Part shown: positions 9,754 through 18,806 of the stretch, piece after piece
How the letters are laid out: each line of letters starts with the position of its first letter
Position numbering within the stretch: position 1 is the stretch's first letter
NCBI GenBank assembly: GCA_040756735.1
Contig: JBFLYC010000006.1
Coordinates: 1-64,000, forward strand
Source of the DNA: JBFLYC01 sp040756735
GTDB taxonomy: Bacteria > Bacillota > DSM-16504 > Desulfitibacterales > Desulfitibacteraceae
Length of the DNA stretch: 64,000 nucleotides
Direction of reading: 5' to 3'
Notes under the pieces: generated by a model
Databases searched by the model: none
The model's input: the letters and a program-made list of their open reading frames with translations, nothing else
What the model was told of the DNA's origin: nothing
Made by a program: the position numbers and the translations under genes

Positions 9754-9999
9754 ATGAACGGTTATTATGAAGCAGCGCTTTCCTCTTTACCACCAGGGGC
9801 AATTTGTAAAGTCGCAGGGCTCTTTGTGGAAGGAATAACAAGAAGAAGACTCCTTGATTTGGGTTTCATCCCTGGGGCAAAGGTTGAAGTATTAAGGAAG
9901 AGCCCTGTTGGGGATCCAACAGCTTATTTCATAAAAGGAGCTACAATTGCCCTGCGTAAAAATGAGGCCGATAATATTCTAGTCTCAGAGATTTCCTGA
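9754..9999 (+). CDS. feoA: Ferrous iron transport protein A
   Basis: An 81-residue FeoA with the SH3-like fold sequence pattern: GAICKVAGLFVEGITRRRLLDLGFIPGAKVEVLRKSP, then the GDPTAYFIKGATIALRK strand region. FeoA assists the FeoB membrane GTPase, which follows 42 bases downstream. ATG start with AGGGGG upstream. Fits the normal 75-85 residue range. Confidence 0.92.
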   Translation: MNGYYEAALSSLPPGAICKVAGLFVEGITRRRLLDLGFIPGAKVEVLRKSPVGDPTAYFIKGATIALRKNEADNILVSEIS

Positions 10000-10041
10000 C
10001 TGTTAAATATAAAAGCTCTAAAAGGGGAGGGAAAGTACTAA

Positions 10042-10812
10042 GTGAGGAGGTCAACAGAAAACTCCAGTACAAAAGTTCAGGAATTGGTTAAAAAAAGGTT
10101 TAATGTAATAAAGAGTCCGGATAGTCTTGTAGTGGCTTTAGCAGGTAATCCTAATACTGGGAAAAGTACGATTTTTAACACTTTAACCGGTCTTAAGCAG
10201 CACACAGGCAACTGGCCTGGCAAAACAGTGGTGCAGGCCCAGGGAAGTTTTTTAGTGGGCAGCCAGAAGTACACAATTGTAGATCTTCCTGGCACCTATT
10301 CACTCCTGGCAAATTCCGTGGAAGAGACAGTAGCGCGGGATTTTTTATGTTTTGGCAGGCCGGAAGCTGCTATTGTTGTTGTTGATGCAACCTGTCTTGA
10401 AAGAAATTTAAATCTTGTGCTGCAGATAATGGAAATAACATCAAAGGTTGTGGTTAGTATAAACTTAATGGATGAGGCACAACGAAAGGGGATTTCCATA
10501 GATAACAAAAAATTGGAAAGTCAACTTGGGGTGCCGGTTGTGCCGACTGTTGCCAGAATAGGCCAGGGTATAGAAGAATTGGTGCAGATGGTCCATAAGG
10601 TAGCTAGGAATGAAGTTATTCCTAAACCCAGGATAGTTTGCTATGATCCAGATATTGAAGATGCTGTAGCAGAAATGACGCCTAACCTGGAAAAAATCCT
10701 TGATGGCAGGTTTAATCCCAGGTGGGTTGCCCTGCGCATAATTGCAGGTGACTCAAATCTGATAAATCAAATATTTGAAGCATGTGAGGTGAGTTTGCCG
10801 TGGGCCCAGTGA
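10042..10812 (+). CDS. feoB: FeoB N-terminal GTPase protein (split FeoB)
   Basis: A 256-residue protein equal to the cytosolic G domain plus guanine-dissociation-inhibitor region of FeoB. G1 is GNPNTGKST (35-43), the switch region HTGNWPGKTV follows, G3 is DLPGTYSL (81-88) and G4 is NLMD (141-144). In most bacteria this is fused to the permease; here it ends at 10812 and the permease part starts in another frame at 10800. GTG start behind GGGGAGGG. Translational coupling through the 13-base overlap is likely. Confidence 0.9.
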   Translation: MRRSTENSSTKVQELVKKRFNVIKSPDSLVVALAGNPNTGKSTIFNTLTGLKQHTGNWPGKTVVQAQGSFLVGSQKYTIVDLPGTYSLLANSVEETVARDFLCFGRPEAAIVVVDATCLERNLNLVLQIMEITSKVVVSINLMDEAQRKGISIDNKKLESQLGVPVVPTVARIGQGIEELVQMVHKVARNEVIPKPRIVCYDPDIEDAVAEMTPNLEKILDGRFNPRWVALRIIAGDSNLINQIFEACEVSLPWAQ

Positions 10813-12176
10813 AGGCAGTGAGGGGATTAGATTCTGGTTTTAATGATGATGTGAATGATAGGATGGTAAGCAGCATCTACAGACAAGCTGAGGTCATAGC
10901 ATCTAGCTGTGTCAAGATGGCTGGAAGCAGCATAGATTTGGATCGAAAAATAGACGACATTCTAACATCTAAAATATATGGCTACCCTATAATGCTTTTG
11001 CTGCTGAGTCTAATTTTTTGGATCACCCTTGTAGGAGCTAAGTACCCTGCTGAAGCTCTTTACACCTTGTTTTTTTGGGGGGAAGAGAGGCTTACAGAAT
11101 TATGTTTGTTTTTGGGAATTGAGGATTGGTTATATGGGTTGTTAATTTTGGGGGTCTACAGGGGGCTTGCCTGGGTAGTAGCTGTAATGCTGCCTCCCAT
11201 GGCTATCTTTTTCCCTTTGTTTACTCTTCTTGAAGATTTGGGATATCTGCCAAGGGTGGCATTTAACCTGGACAGCATTTTTAAAAGGGCAGGCGCTCAC
11301 GGCAAACAGTCCTTGACCATGAGCATGGGCTTTGGATGCAACGCTGCAGGGGTAATAGCCTGCAGAATTATAGATTCACCCAGGGAAAGACTTATTGCTA
11401 TTCTTACCAACAATTTTGTGCCATGCAACGGACGTTTCCCCACTCTCATCGCTTTGTCTTCCATCTTCATTGGAGGAGCCCTGGCGGCTTCTTTTGGCAG
11501 CATGGCCGCGGTATTGTCAGTGGTAGGAATGGTTTTGATCGGGATTTCTGTTACCCTGGGGGTTTCGTGGTTGTTGTCTAAAACTCTTTTAAAAGGGGTT
11601 CCTTCTTCCTTTACCCTGGAACTGCCGCCCTATAGAAAACCGCAAATTGCTAAGGTCATAGTCAGATCAATTTTTGACAGAACAATATTTGTACTGATGA
11701 GGGCAGTTAAGGTAGCAGCTCCAGCCGGGGCCGTTGTTTGGCTATTGGCTAATGTGCATACAGGGGGTGTGAGTCTATTAACCCACAGCGCTAACTTTTT
11801 AGAACCCTTTGCAAGACTAATGGGATTAGATGGGATGATTCTGATGGCTTTCATCCTGGGTATGCCGGCCAATGAGATAGTCCTGCCGATTATGATCATG
11901 GGTTACATGGCAGAGGGGGCAATGCTGGAGTTGGATAGTTTAATGGCTTTAAAAGGCTTGCTGTTGGATAATGGCTGGACACTCATGACTGCTCTTTCTG
12001 TAATGCTGTTTTCTTTACTGCATTATCCGTGTGGCACAACCCTTTTAACTATTAAAAAGGAAACACAGAGCTGGAAGTGGACCATTTTAGCTGCTGTAAT
12101 TCCGCTACTAGCAGGTATTGTTGTATTAATAGTACTAAACCAGGGTATTCTGGTAGTGCAGAGTATTCTATTTTAA
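10800..12176 (+). CDS. feoB: FeoB C-terminal permease protein (split FeoB)
   Basis: A 458-residue membrane protein matching the Gate/FeoB-C regions of ferrous iron transporter B. The conserved core MSMGFGCNAAGVIACRI and FVPCNGRFPTLI (with the two family cysteines) and GMPANEIVLPIMIMGYM are present, with roughly eight hydrophobic segments. The GTG start at 10800 overlaps the G-domain gene by 13 bases in a different frame; ATG at 10861 is an alternative. A genuine gene split is favoured over a sequencing error because the upstream gene ends cleanly with a GTG start nested in its end. Confidence 0.88.
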   Translation: MGPVKAVRGLDSGFNDDVNDRMVSSIYRQAEVIASSCVKMAGSSIDLDRKIDDILTSKIYGYPIMLLLLSLIFWITLVGAKYPAEALYTLFFWGEERLTELCLFLGIEDWLYGLLILGVYRGLAWVVAVMLPPMAIFFPLFTLLEDLGYLPRVAFNLDSIFKRAGAHGKQSLTMSMGFGCNAAGVIACRIIDSPRERLIAILTNNFVPCNGRFPTLIALSSIFIGGALAASFGSMAAVLSVVGMVLIGISVTLGVSWLLSKTLLKGVPSSFTLELPPYRKPQIAKVIVRSIFDRTIFVLMRAVKVAAPAGAVVWLLANVHTGGVSLLTHSANFLEPFARLMGLDGMILMAFILGMPANEIVLPIMIMGYMAEGAMLELDSLMALKGLLLDNGWTLMTALSVMLFSLLHYPCGTTLLTIKKETQSWKWTILAAVIPLLAGIVVLIVLNQGILVVQSILF

Positions 12177-12339
12177 ATTAGCTCGGGATTATGCTTCTCA
12201 AGCTTCTACAAAAAATAGTTCCCTTGCCAAAAAATATTAATTATGGACACAAAAATTTCACATATTTTTGATAACATAATTTCGTTTAACAAAAAAAGCA
12301 GCATATTAAGTCTGGATTATTTTAAGGGGGTACAGCAGC

Positions 12340-12933
12340 TTGGAAAAGAAAAAAGAGTTTATGGAAAAAAAGACCGGCAGGACAGGGGTCAACCGTGTTT
12401 TTGTTGGAGTTGCAATATTCCTGGTGGCTTTTGGGTTCTTCTATTTTTATAAGCTGAATTCGGGGGGTACTGAAGAAAGACGCTGGGAGGGCGGGAACTA
12501 CAATGTTGGTAAGTCCATAGACTATAGTGGAACCATTGTAACACAAAAAGCAGTGGATTTAGATATAGCTGGTGGAAAAGTAATGATTCCCCTGGATGAT
12601 ATAATAGAGAGCAGCTTTGTGTATGGGGAATATAGGGTTGATGGTGTTTTTCTGCCGCTTACAGCATATATCGCCCCCTCGGGCAGGGTGGTAGGCGCTG
12701 TTTCTTACTGTGAACCCTGCCGTTCATCTAGTTTTCACATCAGGGACAATGAATTGGTATGCGACAGCTGTTATACACGTTGGGAAATCGAGACTTTAAA
12801 GGGCATAGCCGGCGGCTGTATGGCATATCCACCAGAAGAAATTAATTACCAGGCAGATAACGGGATGATTATATTAGACGAAAATGATATCAGGTCTTGG
12901 ACCCCAAGAGATTTGCAAAGGGCCGGTAAGTAG
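12340..12933 (+). CDS. DUF2318 membrane-anchored Fe-S-type protein
   Basis: A 197-residue protein with one N-terminal transmembrane helix (about 20-38) and an extracytoplasmic DUF2318 domain. Cysteines form two CxxC pairs, C124/C127 (YCEPCR) and C141/C144 (CDSCYTRW), plus C160 (GGCMAYPPEEI). In the Campylobacter p19 iron locus the DUF2318 protein sits with two FtsX-like permeases and an ATPase, as here. TTG start at 12340, 9 bases after AAGGGGG. Function in metal or electron handling at the membrane is inferred from context. Confidence 0.8.
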   Translation: MEKKKEFMEKKTGRTGVNRVFVGVAIFLVAFGFFYFYKLNSGGTEERRWEGGNYNVGKSIDYSGTIVTQKAVDLDIAGGKVMIPLDDIIESSFVYGEYRVDGVFLPLTAYIAPSGRVVGAVSYCEPCRSSSFHIRDNELVCDSCYTRWEIETLKGIAGGCMAYPPEEINYQADNGMIILDENDIRSWTPRDLQRAGK

Positions 12934-12935
12934 TT

Positions 12936-14090
12936 GTGAGAGTGGATTCCATTGCTCTTAAGAATATGGCTAGGCGCCCTTCCAAGTCATTTTTTATAGT
13001 CCTGGGGATTATGCTGGCTGTGGGCGCCATCGTGACCATGTATACGGCAGTGAACAGTATGCATATGGAATTTGCTGACCGTTTTGATGAGATTGGGGCC
13101 AACATCATGGTAGTACCTAAAACCCAGGAATTCACCTTGTCTTATGGAGGGGTGAGTATTCGTGGAAGCAGTGATTTGACTTACCTGGTAAATGATGATG
13201 TTGTAAGAATAAATACCATTCCCAACAGCGACAATATTGCTACCGTGGCTCCCAAACTTTTGGCGCCTTTGGATGTAATGGGTAGGAAGCTGGTAGTAGT
13301 GGGAGTTGATTTTCCTCAGGAGCTGGCTTTAAAGCCCTGGTGGGATTACCAGGGGAATACTCCAAGGGGTGTAATGGATGTGCTTTTGGGGGCTGATACT
13401 GCCAGGATTTTAGGTTTAGCGCCTGGAGACCCTTTAGTAATTGCCGGTGAAGAATTCAGGGTAACAGGAGTCCTGCACCCCCAGGGCAGTGAAGAGGACG
13501 GGCTTATCTTCATGCAGCTTCTTGCCGTACAGCGTCTTGCGGGGCTAGAGGACAAACTTTCCTTAATCGAAGTCGCTGCCTATTGCACAACCTGTCCCAT
13601 TGAAGAGATTGTTGCAGATATTAATGATGCAATTCATTATGCTCAGGCAACAGCACTTGGTGAAGCTGTACAAGCCAGGGCTCAGGTAGTGGACAGTTTT
13701 ACAAATTTTACCTATGCAGTGGCAGCAGTGGTCTTTTTTATAGGTTCAATGTTGGTTCTAGTAACCATGATCGGTTCTGTAAAGGAAAGGACCAGAGAAA
13801 TTGGGATTTTTAGAGCTTTAGGCTTTAGGCAGAGCAGTATTATGGAGATATTTCTAACTGAAGCATTAGTCCTGGGTGTAATTGGCGGTATATTGGGTTA
13901 TGGGGCAGGGGTCCTGGCTGCCAGAATACTAGCCCCCGTTATAGCCGGAATAGAAGTTGCTGTAGAACCAAATCCTATTTTAGGCGGTAGTACCATTATC
14001 CTGGCGATTGCCTTGAGTTTATTAGCCAGCGCTTATCCTGCCGTCAAGGCCGCAAAACTCGATCCGGTAGAGGCCATGCGACATATATAA
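12936..14090 (+). CDS. FtsX/MacB-type ABC permease
   Basis: A 384-residue permease with an N-terminal transmembrane helix, a MacB-like periplasmic domain (about 45-240) and three C-terminal helices ending in the typical ASAYPAVKAAKLDPVEAMR. The motif SVKERTREIGIFRALGFR is the family coupling segment. GTG start two bases after the DUF2318 stop. Paralogous to the permease at 14813-15988; the two probably form a heterodimer with the ATPase between them. Confidence 0.85.
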   Translation: MRVDSIALKNMARRPSKSFFIVLGIMLAVGAIVTMYTAVNSMHMEFADRFDEIGANIMVVPKTQEFTLSYGGVSIRGSSDLTYLVNDDVVRINTIPNSDNIATVAPKLLAPLDVMGRKLVVVGVDFPQELALKPWWDYQGNTPRGVMDVLLGADTARILGLAPGDPLVIAGEEFRVTGVLHPQGSEEDGLIFMQLLAVQRLAGLEDKLSLIEVAAYCTTCPIEEIVADINDAIHYAQATALGEAVQARAQVVDSFTNFTYAVAAVVFFIGSMLVLVTMIGSVKERTREIGIFRALGFRQSSIMEIFLTEALVLGVIGGILGYGAGVLAARILAPVIAGIEVAVEPNPILGGSTIILAIALSLLASAYPAVKAAKLDPVEAMRHI

Positions 14091-14123
14091 TGCAGCAACA
14101 GGTAAAAAGTTGGGAGGTTTTTT

Positions 14124-14816
14124 ATGGATAAAACCACTTTAATAAATGCAATAAAAATACTCAAAAAGTACCAGAGCGGCAGCGAACAGGTAACTGCATT
14201 GGGCGGTATAGAACTTAAGGTGGGAAAAGGGGAGTTTTTAGCCCTCATGGGTCCTTCCGGATCAGGTAAAAGTACGCTGTTGACCATCTTGGGAGCTCTC
14301 AATCCCCCTACTAGCGGTTCAGTGATTATTGACGATATAGATGTTTATAAACTATCTTCAGAAAGAAGGGCTGATTTTAGAAGCGCTTATATGGGTTTTG
14401 TTTTTCAACAGTTTCATTTAATTTCTTATTTAACGGCAGTTGAAAATGTCATGCTGCCTTTGGCAATTAGTAATAAGCCCCACCATGAGCAGCTTAATAT
14501 GGCAAAACAAGTGCTGGATAAAGTAGGATTGGGGAATAAACTAAATAGACTTCCCAACCAGTTATCAGGTGGAGAACAAGAAAGGGTAGCCATAGCCAGG
14601 GCTATAGTCAATGAACCTCCCATTGTATTTGCTGATGAGCCCACAGGCGCTCTTGATGTAAAGACCGGTATTGAAATCATGAAGTTATTTCAGCAGTTAA
14701 ATGGGGAAGGGTTGACTATTATCATGGTTACCCATAATCCCGAAAACCTTGATTATGTGAAGAGGACGGTTTATATGCGGGATGGAATTATTGAAGGGGA
14801 GCAGCAACTATCATGA
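14124..14816 (+). CDS. ABC transporter ATPase (LolD/MacB type)
   Basis: A 230-residue nucleotide-binding subunit: Walker A GPSGSGKST, Q-loop FVFQQFHL, signature LSGGEQERVAIARAI, Walker B IVFADEPTGALD and H-loop VTHNPE. It lies between two FtsX-type permeases and overlaps the second by four bases (ATGA). This set resembles the Cj1661-Cj1663 transporter of the P19 iron system; the exported or handled substrate is unknown. Confidence 0.9.
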   Translation: MDKTTLINAIKILKKYQSGSEQVTALGGIELKVGKGEFLALMGPSGSGKSTLLTILGALNPPTSGSVIIDDIDVYKLSSERRADFRSAYMGFVFQQFHLISYLTAVENVMLPLAISNKPHHEQLNMAKQVLDKVGLGNKLNRLPNQLSGGEQERVAIARAIVNEPPIVFADEPTGALDVKTGIEIMKLFQQLNGEGLTIIMVTHNPENLDYVKRTVYMRDGIIEGEQQLS

Positions 14817-15988
14817 GCCTTTTCAAAATAGCTCTTGCAAACCTGAAAATTCGCAAGGTTAAAGTTTTGCTTATATTGACGGGGATGGTTCTAGGTACTG
14901 CCACTATAGTCGCCATGTTCAGTATTACGGCAGCCATGGAAAAAGAACTAAGAGATCATTTTGACCGGCTGGGCACAAAGGTTCTGCTCTTAGAGGAACA
15001 ACAGGAGAGGTTTTCTGTGTCTTATAGGGGTATAACTGTTGCTGAAGACCTTGGCGGTGGAATAAGTCTTTTTCATATGGAAAAGTTAGAAGTCCTTAAG
15101 GGTACTTCTTTATGGAATAATATAAGCGCTATAGCACCCAAACTGGTGGCTGCCGGTAGTACAAGCAGGGGTGAAACTCTGCTGGTTTTAGGAGTGGATT
15201 TTAGTGAGGAAGTAAAGGTTAAAGGATACTGGTCAATAAAAGGCAGGTTCCCGGAAGCACAAAATGAAATACTTCTAGGGAAAAATCTTGCAGAGAGATT
15301 AGATGCCGACCTCAATGATATAATATCTCTTTTTGATGGTAAACTATTTCTGGTCAGTGGAGTTTTAGCAGAAATGGGTTCCCAGGAGGATAATTTGGCA
15401 TACATGGCCATTGAGGAACTGCAGCAGCTAACAGGTAGTGATGGTCAGGTAAGCATGATAGAACTGGTTATTGCCGGTGATCAAGGGTTGGAACTTGCAG
15501 AACAGCTTGTCAAGGAAATAAAAGCAAAGAAGATAGGTCTTGCAGGAACCATTGTTAAAGATGCAGTGGAAGCCCGCAAGGCTTTGGTAGAACGTTTTGC
15601 CCAGTTTTCCAAGTTGATAGCCATGGTAGTTATCTTGATAGGTTCTTTAATCATGGGAACCACCATGATGTCCTCTGTTAAGGAAAGAACCGGCGAAATT
15701 GGCATTTTTAGAGCCCAGGGTTTTAGGAAAAGCCATATCATAAGTATTATTTTGTATGAGGCGGCGACTGTCAGCGGCTTAAGCGGAGCCCTGGGGTATT
15801 TTGCAGGAATGTCCCTTGCCATTGTTTCTGCTCCGGTGATAGGGCAGGTTCAAACAGGTATTACTATTAATCCCCTAGTGGGTTTTCTGGTAATTGGACT
15901 TAGTGTTACTGTAGGAGTGTTGGCAAGCCTATACCCTGCAGTCAGGGCTGCTAATTTGGATCCTGTTAAAGCGTTGAGTTATTTCTAA
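14813..15988 (+). CDS. FtsX/MacB-type ABC permease
   Basis: A 391-residue second permease of the same transporter, with the same layout as the first: N-terminal helix, extracytoplasmic MacB-like domain, three C-terminal helices, SVKERTGEIGIFRAQGFR coupling motif and a C terminus ending YPAVRAANLDPVKALS. ATGA overlap with the ATPase. Last gene of the iron block before a strong terminator. Confidence 0.85.
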   Translation: MSLFKIALANLKIRKVKVLLILTGMVLGTATIVAMFSITAAMEKELRDHFDRLGTKVLLLEEQQERFSVSYRGITVAEDLGGGISLFHMEKLEVLKGTSLWNNISAIAPKLVAAGSTSRGETLLVLGVDFSEEVKVKGYWSIKGRFPEAQNEILLGKNLAERLDADLNDIISLFDGKLFLVSGVLAEMGSQEDNLAYMAIEELQQLTGSDGQVSMIELVIAGDQGLELAEQLVKEIKAKKIGLAGTIVKDAVEARKALVERFAQFSKLIAMVVILIGSLIMGTTMMSSVKERTGEIGIFRAQGFRKSHIISIILYEAATVSGLSGALGYFAGMSLAIVSAPVIGQVQTGITINPLVGFLVIGLSVTVGVLASLYPAVRAANLDPVKALSYF

Positions 15989-16058
15989 GGGGCAACAATA
16001 AGTTAGAAAAGAAACACAATCTATTAAAATACAATCCCTTAGAATTAAAATTTAAATC

Positions 16059-16090
16059 AATTCAGGCCTTTGCGGCCTGAATTTTCTTTT
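16059..16090 (+). terminator. Rho-independent terminator
   Basis: AATTCAGGCC (16059-16068), a 5-base loop, GGCCTGAATT (16074-16083), then TTTCTTTT. A 10-bp perfect stem with a T-rich tail, closing the feo/ABC block. Confidence 0.9.
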
Positions 16091-16190
16091 GAAATAAAAA
16101 GGAACTTAAGGCAGAAAAGTAGAATATAATCTCAAATATTGATGAAAATTTAGAGAATATGACCAAATTTTGGGCAAGGAGGGAAGGAAA

Positions 16191-17843
16191 TTGATCAGCA
16201 TGAGGAAAGCAAGTAAAATTTTGGTCTGTTTGTTTATCATGGTTTTTGCCGTATCTGGATGCGGTGGTGCAAAGAAGGGACCTGAGGGGGATGCCCGGTC
16301 ACAAACAAAACAAGTGGTGAACATGAATTTAAGCGCTGAACCGGAAACTATTGATCCAGGCAGGGCTAAGGGGCAGCCCGATTTGACTGTTGTTAATGCT
16401 ATTATGGAGGGGTTGACCAGGTATAATTTAAAGTGTGAACTTGAACCGGCAATGGCTGAGAGGTGGGAGATTTCTGATGATGGAAGGACATATAAGTTTT
16501 TCATCCGTAAGGATGCCCGATGGAGTAATGGTGATCCTGTGACAGCTTATGATTTTGAATATGCATGGAAAAGGGTTTTAGATCCTGAATATGCCTCAAG
16601 TTATGCCTATCAGCTGTATTACATAGAAAATGCATATGAATACAACGACCCTGATAATCTGGAAGTTACAAGTCCCGATATGGTGGGGGTCAAGGCCATC
16701 GATGCAAGTACTTTAGAAGTTACTTTAGCTGTTCCAGCCCTGCATTTTTTAGGGTTGACTGCTTTTCCAACTTATTTTCCAGTACATAAAGCTACTGTAG
16801 AAGATAATCCATCCTGGGACATTTTAGCCGACACCTATATCAATAATGGACCATTTAAATTGGTTAGGTGGGAACCTTTCCAGAAAATAGTATGCGTAAA
16901 AAATGAAGCTTATTGGGACAGGGAACAGGTTAATTTAGATGAGTTGATTTTTTCAATTGTAAGCGAAGAGAGTACAGCTCTGGCGTTATACGAAAGAAAT
17001 GATTTTGACATTGTATATAATATTCCTTCCCAGGAACTTGAACGGTTAAAGGCTGCCCCTGATTCTGGGCTTAAGATTGCAGATGAACTGGCTGTTGCCT
17101 TGTACATCTTTAATATAACTAAAGAGCCTTTTGACGATGTCAGGGTGAGAAAAGCTCTGGCAGCAGCATTAGACAGACAGGCTCTTGCTGATTATGTAAC
17201 AAGGGGCGGGGAGAGACCCGCATATGCATATGTTCCCTATGGACTTCCTGATGTCAACCCCTGGGATGATTTCAGGAAGATGGGAGGAGATTATTTTGCA
17301 GAAAGTATTGAAGAGGCCAGATTTTGGCTTTCTGAAGCGGGTTATCCTGATGGTAAAGGTTTCCCCGAAGTTGAGCTGTTAATCAATGAGTCACAGGATA
17401 ATTTAAGAATGGCCCAGGCCGTCCAAGAAATGTGGAAGCAAAACTTGGGTATCCAAAGTGTAACCATTAGACCTTTGGAGTGGCGGATGTACCTGGGAAC
17501 TATTTTTACCATGGAGCACCAAATTGCTGGTGCAGGCTGGGGGGCAGACTACCTTGATCCCATGGCATTCCTTGATGTCTATGTGTCCTTTGGAGGCAAC
17601 AATGTGTCGGGCTTCAAAAATGAGACGTATGATGAACTTATTGCTCTTGCAAATAGTACAAGTGATCCACAGGTACGTATAGGCGCCATGCACCAGGCGG
17701 AGCAGATCCTAATGGATGAAATGCCTATTCTGCCCTTGATATTTTATACCAAACCATACTTAATGAAGGACCATGTTAAAAACGTTAGAGTTCCTAGTTT
17801 TGGACCCCAGATGGAGTTTAAATGGGCATATATTGATAGATAG
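16191..17843 (+). CDS. oppA: Oligopeptide ABC transporter substrate-binding lipoprotein
   Basis: A 550-residue extracytoplasmic solute-binding protein of the OppA/DppA family (SBP_bac_5). The signal peptide ends in a lipobox, VSGCGG, and the mature protein shows the family motif SAEPETIDPGRA and the lobe motif KFFIRKDARWSNGDPVTAYDF (shown in part). TTG at 16191 lies 7 bases after AAGGAGGG; ATG at 16200 is the alternative. It opens a complete opp operon. Peptide is the likely cargo; nickel or other ligands bind some relatives. Confidence 0.88.
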   Translation: MISMRKASKILVCLFIMVFAVSGCGGAKKGPEGDARSQTKQVVNMNLSAEPETIDPGRAKGQPDLTVVNAIMEGLTRYNLKCELEPAMAERWEISDDGRTYKFFIRKDARWSNGDPVTAYDFEYAWKRVLDPEYASSYAYQLYYIENAYEYNDPDNLEVTSPDMVGVKAIDASTLEVTLAVPALHFLGLTAFPTYFPVHKATVEDNPSWDILADTYINNGPFKLVRWEPFQKIVCVKNEAYWDREQVNLDELIFSIVSEESTALALYERNDFDIVYNIPSQELERLKAAPDSGLKIADELAVALYIFNITKEPFDDVRVRKALAAALDRQALADYVTRGGERPAYAYVPYGLPDVNPWDDFRKMGGDYFAESIEEARFWLSEAGYPDGKGFPEVELLINESQDNLRMAQAVQEMWKQNLGIQSVTIRPLEWRMYLGTIFTMEHQIAGAGWGADYLDPMAFLDVYVSFGGNNVSGFKNETYDELIALANSTSDPQVRIGAMHQAEQILMDEMPILPLIFYTKPYLMKDHVKNVRVPSFGPQMEFKWAYIDR

Positions 17844-17870
17844 GGCACAAGGAGGGAGGCGTCCGCTCCT

Positions 17871-18806
17871 TTGAGATATGTTTTGAGAAAGATAATTTCT
17901 TCCAGTATAACTTTATTTGTGATTGTAAGCCTGACCTTTGTGTTAATGCATTTAATTCCCGGGGGACCTTTTGATTCTGAAAGAAAGCTTCCGGACAGTA
18001 TTGTGAAAAACCTGAATGCCCGGTACAACTTAGATAAACCTTTGCGAGAGCAATATATTATTTATATAAAAAATGTTTTGACTGGCGACCTTGGCCCTTC
18101 CATTAAATATGAAAATAAAACAGTAAACAGTATTATCAAGGAGGGTTTTCCAGTTACTGCAGCTATAGGGGTTGCTGCCATTTTCTTGGCGGTATTTGTT
18201 GGCTCTTTATTAGGGGTTGCGGCAGCAATATACAGGCAGAGATGGCCTGATTATGCTGCTTCCATCATCTCCACACTCGGCATCTCAGTTCCAGGGTTTA
18301 TTCTGGCAGGCTTTTTGGTTTACCTTTTTGCTTTTAGGCTTGGTTGGTTTCCTCCTGCCCTTTGGGATGGACCCAAATCCATGGCGCTGCCGGTATTAAG
18401 TCTTGCCTGGTTTCCCACGGCAATTATTGCTAGATTGATGAAGTCCAGCGTATTGGAGGTTTTAAATCAAGAATACATTAAAACGGCTAGAGCTAAAGGC
18501 CTGCCAATGAGTTATATAGTAATCCAGCACGTGCTGCGTAATGCGGCAGCGCCTATGATTTCCTATGTGGGACCGGCATTAGCCACTATTTTAACCGGTA
18601 GTTTTGTAATTGAAAATATTTTTGCCCTGCCCGGTCTGGGCAAATGGTTTGTCTTGAGTATCAGCAACAGGGACTATACAGTTATTCTAGGACTTACTAT
18701 ATTTTACAGTACCTTATTGATTGTTCTTAACATCTTAGTCGATCTTGTACTTGCTGTACTTGATCCCCGTATTCGTTATACAAAAGCAAAGGGGGCAGGG
18801 CTATGA
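17871..18806 (+). CDS. oppB: Oligopeptide ABC permease B
   Basis: A 311-residue permease starting RYVLRKIISSSITLFVIV with the usual HLIPGGPFD segment and about six helices. The ABC coupling (EAA) loop is EYIKTARAKGLPMSYIVIQHVLRNA. TTG start; the nearest strong ribosome site (AAGGAGGG) is about 14 bases away, longer than usual. Overlaps oppC by four bases. Confidence 0.9.
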   Translation: MRYVLRKIISSSITLFVIVSLTFVLMHLIPGGPFDSERKLPDSIVKNLNARYNLDKPLREQYIIYIKNVLTGDLGPSIKYENKTVNSIIKEGFPVTAAIGVAAIFLAVFVGSLLGVAAAIYRQRWPDYAASIISTLGISVPGFILAGFLVYLFAFRLGWFPPALWDGPKSMALPVLSLAWFPTAIIARLMKSSVLEVLNQEYIKTARAKGLPMSYIVIQHVLRNAAAPMISYVGPALATILTGSFVIENIFALPGLGKWFVLSISNRDYTVILGLTIFYSTLLIVLNILVDLVLAVLDPRIRYTKAKGAGL

